Below, one piece after another: positions 1 through 5,500 of a DNA stretch of 7,122 bases. Numbering within the stretch: position 1 is the stretch's first letter; the number at the start of each line of letters is the position of its first letter. The notes beneath the pieces are model-generated. The model saw nothing but the letters and a program-made list of their open reading frames with translations, was not told the DNA's origin and did no database searches. Made by a program: the position numbers and the translations under genes. Source of the stretch: an uncultured Eubacteriales bacterium (GTDB taxonomy: Bacteria > Bacillota > Clostridia > Oscillospirales > Oscillospiraceae); contig USIH01000113.1 in assembly GCA_900554705.1 (NCBI GenBank), positions 1 to 7,122 on the forward strand. The letters are read 5' to 3'.

Positions 1-509
1 GCCTGTTCAACACCCACGAGGGTCAGGAGTACATGAAGAAGGAACTGGGCATGACCGACGAGGAAGTCGAGAAGATGACCTGGCTGGGCATTTCCGGTAT
101 CGCCAACGTGCTGTGCTGCATCAAGATGGCCAAGTACTATGAGCTGACCGAGAACGATGTGGTGGGCACCGTCCTGACCGACTCCGCCGTGATGTACAAG
201 TCCCGCGTGGAAGAGCTCAACCAGATGCACGGCGCTTACAGCGTCAACGAAGCCGCGCTGGATCATGCCGTCCATATGCTCGGCCTCAAGACCGACAGCA
301 TGCTCGAGCTGACCTATGCGGAGCGCAAGCGCGTCCACAACCTCAAGTATTACACTTGGGTCGAGCAGCAGCAGATGAAGGTCGAAGACCTCAACGCGCA
401 GTGGTACGACACCAAGGGAACTTGGGACGCCGTCCACGCACAGGCGAAGGATCTGGACGAACTGATCGACGCCTTCAACGAGGCCACCGGTCTGCTCAAG
501 GCGCTTTAA
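1..509 (+). CDS. PLP-dependent enzyme, cysteine-synthase-like (fold type II), 3' part only
   Basis: The frame is open at the left edge (first whole codon at 3) and stops with TAA 507-509; the ATG at 33 is internal, not the start. Seen: the fragment keeps two C-terminal landmarks of the cysteine synthase superfamily. GISGIAN (87-107) corresponds to the GISSGA loop, and TDSAVMYKSR (177-206) corresponds to the PDSGERYLS segment whose serine contacts the PLP pyridine nitrogen. A long charged tail follows, with the stretch NLKYYTWVEQQ (340-372). I recall this tail from a clostridial group annotated as 'pyridoxal-5-phosphate-dependent protein subunit beta' or cysteine synthase, of about 440 residues. 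The PLP lysine and most of the catalytic domain lie upstream of the window, so the reaction cannot be read here. Superfamily is fairly sure; O-acetylserine sulfhydrylase activity is not, because the second motif is changed. It is followed directly by a terminator, so it probably ends its own transcript. Confidence 0.75.
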   Translation, partial: LFNTHEGQEYMKKELGMTDEEVEKMTWLGISGIANVLCCIKMAKYYELTENDVVGTVLTDSAVMYKSRVEELNQMHGAYSVNEAALDHAVHMLGLKTDSMLELTYAERKRVHNLKYYTWVEQQQMKVEDLNAQWYDTKGTWDAVHAQAKDLDELIDAFNEATGLLKAL

Positions 510-511
510 TC

Positions 512-561
512 GCAAATAGCTGCGGGCGGGGCGCAAAAACCCCGCTCGCATTTGCTTTTTT
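512..561 (+). terminator. Strong Rho-independent terminator after the PLP enzyme gene
   Basis: A 10-bp GC stem (522-531 with 540-549, one G-U pair) surrounds the 8-nt loop CGCAAAAA. It is extended by an outer 6-bp stem, GCAAAT (512-517) with ATTTGC (550-555), across an unpaired AGCT on the left side. Six T residues follow at 556-561. It starts 3 nt after the TAA stop. The next gene's ribosome binding site begins only 4 nt beyond the T-tract, so any transcript of that gene must initiate upstream of, or read through, this hairpin. Confidence 0.9.
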
Positions 562-564
562 GAA

Positions 565-570
565 GGGAGG
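565..570 (+). promoter_or_regulatory. Ribosome binding site supporting a GTG start
   Basis: GGGAGG lies 9 nt upstream of GTG 580. No ATG with comparable spacing exists; the next in-frame ATG falls inside the first membrane helix (residue 16). This decides the GTG start of the membrane-protein gene. Confidence 0.75.
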
Positions 571-579
571 AAGGAAACT

Positions 580-1074
580 GTGGAAGGCGGTACCTTTGCA
601 GCGTTTCTGCTGACGGCCTTTTTTATGGTCGGACTGATCGGCGCGGTGCTGCTCCGGATCAACGGAATGAGACTGCGCGACTACTGGCCGGTTCTGGCCT
701 CGGGCGGCATCGTTGCCCTTTTCCTTGCCGCCGTGATCCTGCTGATCGGCAACAGTGCACGGCTCGGCTGGCTTTTTGTCCCCGCTTTCCTGCTGTTTGT
801 TTCCCTTTTTATCATCGGGCAGTACTTCATTTTGCGCAGACGCGAGATGAACTTCTTGCAGACGCTGCTGGGCGACGAACGCTTCTTCAAGGTCTTCCCA
901 CGGCAGCGCAAGCGCCGCAAAAGGCTCGACCCGCCGCAGATGACGGCAGAGGAGAAGCAGAAGCGGCAGGAAGAACTGATGGATCGTTACGCGGTACGTA
1001 CCGTCGAGCATCAGGAAAAGTTCCTACAGGAACATATCAAAAAGTCTTGGAATAATTCAAATACAGGAGAGTAA
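580..1074 (+). CDS. Small membrane protein of unknown function, three predicted helices, coupled to thrC
   Basis: I do not recognise a family for this 164-residue protein. Three hydrophobic segments are visible at about residues 6-25, 39-57 and 62-84. The short first loop is basic (RINGMRLRDYW) and the tail after helix 3 is strongly basic (LRRRE, then RQRKRRKRLD at 108-117). By the positive-inside rule this puts the N-terminus outside and the 80-residue tail in the cytoplasm. Residues 121-157 are highly charged, rich in E, K, Q and R, and probably helical. There is no cleavable signal peptide. The GTG start is chosen from the GGGAGG site 9 nt upstream. The stop (1072-1074) is only 5 nt from the thrC start, and the thrC ribosome binding site lies within the last codons, so the two are probably one transcript with coupled translation. 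No role in threonine metabolism can be shown; an accessory, regulatory or merely co-located protein are all possible. Confidence 0.8.
   Translation: MEGGTFAAFLLTAFFMVGLIGAVLLRINGMRLRDYWPVLASGGIVALFLAAVILLIGNSARLGWLFVPAFLLFVSLFIIGQYFILRRREMNFLQTLLGDERFFKVFPRQRKRRKRLDPPQMTAEEKQKRQEELMDRYAVRTVEHQEKFLQEHIKKSWNNSNTGE
1065..1070 (+). promoter_or_regulatory. thrC ribosome binding site inside the upstream gene
   Basis: AGGAGA lies 9 nt before ATG 1080 and overlaps the final codons of the membrane-protein gene. Ribosomes finishing that gene would reach the thrC start directly, which supports translational coupling. Confidence 0.8.
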
Positions 1075-1079
1075 GACAT

Positions 1080-2327
1080 ATGCGTAATGTGATTTGCGGC
1101 CGCTGCGTCAAGTGCGGCAAGGAGTATGCGGCGACGCCGAACCTCACGAACTGTGAGTGCGGCGGCATTCTGGACATCATCTACGATTACGATTATATCC
1201 GCACGGTGCTGACCAAGGAAAAGCTGGCCGCGCGGCAGAACAATACCATGTGGCGCTACCGTGAGCTGCTTCCCGTGGAGGAGACTACGCCGGATACGCC
1301 GCTGCGCGTCGGCTGGTCGCCGCTTTATGAGGCAGACCGCCTTGCCGCGATCCTCGGCGTGAAGAAGCTCTGGATCAAGGACGACGGACAGAACCCCACC
1401 GCATCGCTGAAGGATCGCGCCTCCGCCATGGCCGTCGCCAAGGCGCAGGAAGCGGGCGCGAAGGTCATCGCCTGCTCCTCCACCGGCAACGCGGCGTCCT
1501 CCCTTGCGGGCAATGCCGCCGCAGCGGGACTGAAGACCTATATTTTCGTTCCCTCCCGCGCGCCGAAGGGCAAGGTCGCGCAGCTCATGACCTTCGGGGC
1601 GAACGTCGTCTCCGTGCAGGGCAACTATGAAGAGACATTCGAGCTTTCCAAGAAGGCGATCGACAAATGGGGCTGGTACAACCGCAATGCGGCGATCAAT
1701 CCCTACCTCTCCGAGGGCAAAAAAACGGTCTCTCTGGAGATCGCCGAGCAACTGAACTGGGAAATGCCGGATTATCTCGCCATTTCCGTCGGCGACGGCT
1801 GCACGATCGCGGGCGTTTGGAAGGGTCTGAAGGATCTGTATGCCATCGGCTTTATCAACAAGCTGCCGCGCCTCATCTCCGCGCAGGCGGAGGGCTGCCA
1901 CCCGATCAACCGCGCCATCGCGGAGAACAAGCCGTGGGAGCCGATGGAAGAAAACACGCTGGCCGACTCCATCGCGGTCGGTGTCCCGCGCAATGCGGAT
2001 AAGGCGCTCATGGCGATCCGTGAGTCCAACGGTCTGGTCGTCAACGTGACCGACGAGGAGATCATGGCCGCGCAGAAGCTGGTCGGCAAGACCTGCGGCG
2101 TCTTCGGCGAGCCTGCCGGCGTGACGGGTGCTGCCGGACTGAAGAAGCTCTGCGAGCAGGGCGTGATCGGCGCGAACGATACCGTCGTGTCCGTCATCAC
2201 CGGCAACGGCCTGAAGGACGTCGCCAACGCCATCAAGGCCTGCGGCGAGCCGATGAGCTGCCCGAACGACATGGACGCGCTGCTCAAGGAATTTGCATCG
2301 CACGGCATCGACGCCGATAAAATCTGA
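1080..2327 (+). CDS. thrC: Threonine synthase
   Basis: A PLP enzyme (415 residues, normal for the family) converting O-phospho-L-homoserine and water to L-threonine and phosphate, the last step of threonine synthesis, in the cytosol. Seen: an N-terminal cysteine cluster (C6, C9, C12, C25, C27) in a zinc-ribbon-like arrangement, seen in many threonine synthases of this branch. The PLP-lysine motif NPTASLKDR follows, with K111 as the Schiff-base lysine. SSTGNAASS (133-141) is the loop that holds the cofactor and substrate carboxylate. The phosphate-binding loop GDGCTIAG is at 238-245. FGEPAGVTGAAG (342-353) and the C-terminal VSVITGNGLKD (370-380) are also characteristic. The start is fixed by AGGAGA 9 nt upstream. 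It is the last gene before a 13-bp hairpin and probably shares a transcript with the preceding membrane-protein gene. No leader peptide or threonine attenuator is visible. The partial PLP enzyme at the left edge shares the same fold but is separated by a terminator. Confidence 0.96.
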   Translation: MRNVICGRCVKCGKEYAATPNLTNCECGGILDIIYDYDYIRTVLTKEKLAARQNNTMWRYRELLPVEETTPDTPLRVGWSPLYEADRLAAILGVKKLWIKDDGQNPTASLKDRASAMAVAKAQEAGAKVIACSSTGNAASSLAGNAAAAGLKTYIFVPSRAPKGKVAQLMTFGANVVSVQGNYEETFELSKKAIDKWGWYNRNAAINPYLSEGKKTVSLEIAEQLNWEMPDYLAISVGDGCTIAGVWKGLKDLYAIGFINKLPRLISAQAEGCHPINRAIAENKPWEPMEENTLADSIAVGVPRNADKALMAIRESNGLVVNVTDEEIMAAQKLVGKTCGVFGEPAGVTGAAGLKKLCEQGVIGANDTVVSVITGNGLKDVANAIKACGEPMSCPNDMDALLKEFASHGIDADKI

Positions 2328-2339
2328 ATATAGTACCTC

Positions 2340-2375
2340 AAGGCCCCGCAGACCAAACCGGATCTGCGGGGCCTT
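2340..2375 (+). terminator. Terminator-like hairpin after thrC
   Basis: A perfect 13-bp inverted repeat, AAGGCCCCGCAGA (2340-2352) with TCTGCGGGGCCTT (2363-2375), encloses a 10-nt loop, 12 nt after the thrC stop. The following T-tract is weak (TTCTGTATAGTTAT), so termination may be incomplete, but stem strength and position fit an intrinsic terminator. Confidence 0.75.
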
Positions 2376-2463
2376 CTGTATAGTTATCCAGCGCCGTGGG
2401 GAAGAGCCAAGGATGAGCCGGGAGATTTGTACAATATAACCAACCGTATCGGGAGGAATAGTG

Positions 2464-2514
2464 AAAATATATGCAAAAAAATTTCGTGCAATGCGGCGCA
2501 AAAAGTGATAAAAT
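2464..2514 (+). promoter_or_regulatory. Candidate promoter of the surface-protein gene
   Basis: An extended -10 is visible: TG at 2506-2507, one base, then TAAAAT at 2509-2514. Seventeen bases upstream lies a poor -35 (GTGCAA, 2486-2491). The stretch just above it (2464-2485) is mostly A and T, including a run of seven A, and resembles an UP element. An extended -10 with an UP-like tract can compensate for a weak -35. Predicted transcription start is near 2521, giving a leader of about 66 nt. A second TAAAAT at 2560-2565 sits too close to the ribosome binding site to be a likely -10. Confidence 0.45.
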
Positions 2515-2525
2515 AGTACGCATCA

Positions 2526-2556
2526 GGAAAGTGTTGCATAAGATGCCAAGCTTTCC
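2526..2556 (+). promoter_or_regulatory. Imperfect 5'-leader hairpin
   Basis: GGAAAG (2526-2531) pairs with CTTTCC (2551-2556). Inside it, TTG/CAA and CAT/ATG pair around the loop AAG, with one bulged base on each side. If transcription starts near 2521, this structure lies at the very 5' end of the mRNA and leaves the ribosome binding site free. It could stabilise the message; a regulatory role is speculative. Confidence 0.4.
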
Positions 2557-2572
2557 CGATAAAATACACAAA

Positions 2573-2578
2573 AAGGAG
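2573..2578 (+). promoter_or_regulatory. Ribosome binding site that decides the surface-protein start
   Basis: AAGGAG ends 8 nt before ATG 2587 but only 2 nt before the in-frame ATG 2581. The spacing therefore selects 2587, giving a normal signal peptide that begins MKQIERR. Confidence 0.75.
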
Positions 2579-2586
2579 CGATGAGA

Positions 2587-5500
2587 ATGAAACAAATCGA
2601 AAGACGCTTGTTCGCGGCGCTGCTGGTATTGGCGCTGTGTCTGAGCCTGCTTCCGGCGACGGTGTTCGCGGAAGAGGCTCCTGTCGTCATTTCAAGTCTC
2701 AGCGAGATCACGAATCTGTCGGGCAGCTACAAGCTGGCTGACGACATTACGGTGACAGAACCGTTCGGCTCCGATACCGAGCGCTTCAACGGCACCCTTG
2801 ACGGCGACGGCCACACCGTGACCATCAATATTACAAAAGATGGCAGCTACGTCGGTATGTTTGCTGCACTTGGTGCAAACGCAGTTGTCAAAAACTTCGT
2901 TGTTAGCTCAGCGAACGTGAAGAATACTGGCGATAGCTACCCGGGCGGCACCGGTGCAATTGCCGGTACGTCGAAGGGTACGATATCTGATATCCGCGTT
3001 GAGAGCATCGAGCTGAGCGGTATGAGAAATACCGGCGGCTTGGTCGGCGTGCTGGAATCCGGCGCGACCCTGACCCGCTGCTGCATCGACGGCGGCACGG
3101 TGAAAAAAGGCTCGACTTCCGACACTGCCTTCGGCGGTCTCGTCGGCGAAAGCTCCGGTACGGTCAGCTTCAGCTCGGCCAACGTGACGATGGATCACAG
3201 CAATGCGCGGTCGAACTATGACTATACCGGCGGCATCGTCGGCCAGAATGATGGAACGATCACCCACTGCTACTTTACGGGCAGCTTTATTGAAAGCCCA
3301 AACAAAAGTGATTCGATTGGCGGCGTTTGCGGAAAAAATAATGGGTCGATTGCAAACTGCCATTTCTTTAGCGCGAAGGAGCTTACAAGCGGCACCTACA
3401 AGCTGAAGGCAATTGCATATAACGGTTACTATGGCTCAACAACCAATTGCTATTACTTGGATACCTCTTTTTCTAACGATAGCAGCGACGGCACCAAGAA
3501 AACGGCTGCGGAGTTTGCCTCGCTGGCCGAAACGCTCGGCGAAAACTGGACGGACGGCTCGGACGGCTACCCCGTTTTGACTTGGCAGACGTGGAAGTAT
3601 TCCAACACTGCCGTCAAGTATCTGGTGCAGACCTATCTGGAGGACGTGGCGGGCGACGGCTATGTGCTGAGCGACACGGCCGAAAAGAAGGCGGAGCCGG
3701 ACGATATGGTCACTGCCGATGCGCCCAAGATCGAGGGCTTTACCTTCGACGCGGAGAACGAGAACAACGTGCTCAGCGGACAGGCCTCCGCAGACCTTGT
3801 GCTCAAGCTCTTCTATAAGAGAAACAGCTATACCCTGACGTGGGCCACCGGCGACTATGCCATTTCGAGCGGCGACGACGAGTACACCCACGGCACGGTG
3901 AAGTACGGCGCTGAGATCACCTATCCGACCGTCGATGTTGTGGGCATGAGTGTGAAGTGGGACAAGACGCCTGCGACGATGCCTGCCGAGGACACCACGA
4001 TCACGGCCTCCTATGCACCGGCGATCTATGACGTCACTTGGGACGCCAACGGCGGCAAGCTGGAAAAGAGCGACGGCTGGGGCGGAACGGATCAGGTCGA
4101 CACGATCCAGTGGTCCGGCTATGGCTCCTCCGGCGGCGCGACCTTCGGCGCGACCTTCGGCCAGTATAAATGGAACGCAAACTCCACCTCCTTCTCCAAC
4201 CGCGCGCTTCCCGTCCCGACGCACACCAGCATGGTCTTTGACGGCTGGTACACGGCGGCCGAAGGCGGCGAGCCTATCGCTGCGGACACCGCCGTCACCG
4301 TGCCGGAAGGCGGCAGCTTCACCTTCTACGCGCATTGGACAGAGGGCTGGATTGTCACATTTGATCCCGACGGCGGCAGCGTCTCTCCCAAGACCGTTCT
4401 GGTCAAGAAAGGCGACGCGTTCGGCAGCGACATTCCTGCACCGACCCGCCCCGGCTATGACTTCGCGGGCTGGTTTAACGGCGAAGAGAAGCTCGAAAGC
4501 ACCACGGTGATCGGCACCGACGTGACCTATACTGCCGCGTGGACGCCCAAGACCTTTACTCTGAGCTTTAACGCCAACGGCGGCGAGGGAACAATGGAGC
4601 CGCAGACCTTTACTTACGGCGTTGCGCAGGAGATCAGCAAGAACCTGTTCACCCGCGAGGGCTATCGCTTCCTCGGCTGGGCGACGTGGAGCTCCGCAAC
4701 GGAGGCAAACTACGCCGATGAGGAAGAATACACCATCGGTTCTTATAACCAGACCTTCTTTGCCGTCTGGGAGGAGGTTCGCTATGACCTGACCCTCACG
4801 GTCACGCCGGAGGACGCGACGGTCGTCCTGAAGGACGCAAGCGGCAATCCGCAGACCGGCACGAACAACGTCTATAACCTCCGCGAGGGAACCTACACCT
4901 ACACCGCCAGTGCCTACGGCTACGAGACGGCGACGGGCAAGATCGTACTGACGGAGGACGCCGAGCTTCCCATCACGCTCGTTAAGCTCCCGACTTACGC
5001 GGTCACGTTTGAAGTGACGAAGCCCGAGGGAACCGGCGAGACGCAGATCACGGTCACGAACGCGGACGGCAAGGTCATGACGGCCGACGAAACCGGCGCT
5101 TACCAGCTGATCGCCGGTTCTTACCACTACCTTGTCAAAGCACAGGGCGCGACCAAGGAAGCCAAAGATTTCACCGTTACCGATGAGGCGCTGCATTTTA
5201 CGATCGAGCTGCTCGTCCGCACCGGTTGGGACGGCGAGACGATGACCGAGCCGCACCGGATCACGGCGGAAGAGGCCACCGGCGACTATGCAGGCATGAC
5301 CGGCTGGTATCGTATCGAAACCGGCGAGGAGCTTGCGTGGTTTGCAAACAAGGTCAACACCGTCAGCGGCGGCTATAACGCAAACGCGGTGCTTGCCAAG
5401 GACATTGACCTTGGCGGCGAGCTTTGGAAGCCGATGGGCAATTCCTACAGCTATAATTTCAGCGGCACCTTCGACGGCGCCGGACATACCATCCGCAACC

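Noticed and set aside
33..35. ATG 33 as the start of the first gene
   Set aside because: The frame is open to the window edge, the residues before it continue the family sequence, no ribosome binding site precedes it at the right distance, and the catalytic domain would be missing.
1085..1180. The thrC N-terminal cysteine cluster as something novel
   Set aside because: Cysteine-rich zinc-ribbon-like N-termini are common in this branch of threonine synthases.
1011..2501. A 496-codon open frame on the minus strand opposite thrC
   Set aside because: Same register effect over an unmistakable threonine synthase gene. The translation is arginine- and glycine-rich without motifs.
2508..2566. Direct repeat GATAAAATA (2508-2516 and 2558-2566) as an operator pair
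   Set aside because: A 9-bp A+T-rich word can recur by chance in such a leader, and a close match also occurs at the end of thrC (2315-2323). There is no symmetry to suggest a regulator site.
2581..2583. ATG 2581 as the start of the surface protein
   Set aside because: It is in frame but only 2 nt after AAGGAG. ATG 2587 has the proper 8-nt spacing and gives an equally good signal peptide.
2328..2586. Riboswitch, tRNA or attenuator in the intergenic region
   Set aside because: Apart from the thrC terminator, a weak promoter and one imperfect hairpin, I see no conserved riboswitch core, T-box signature or cloverleaf.
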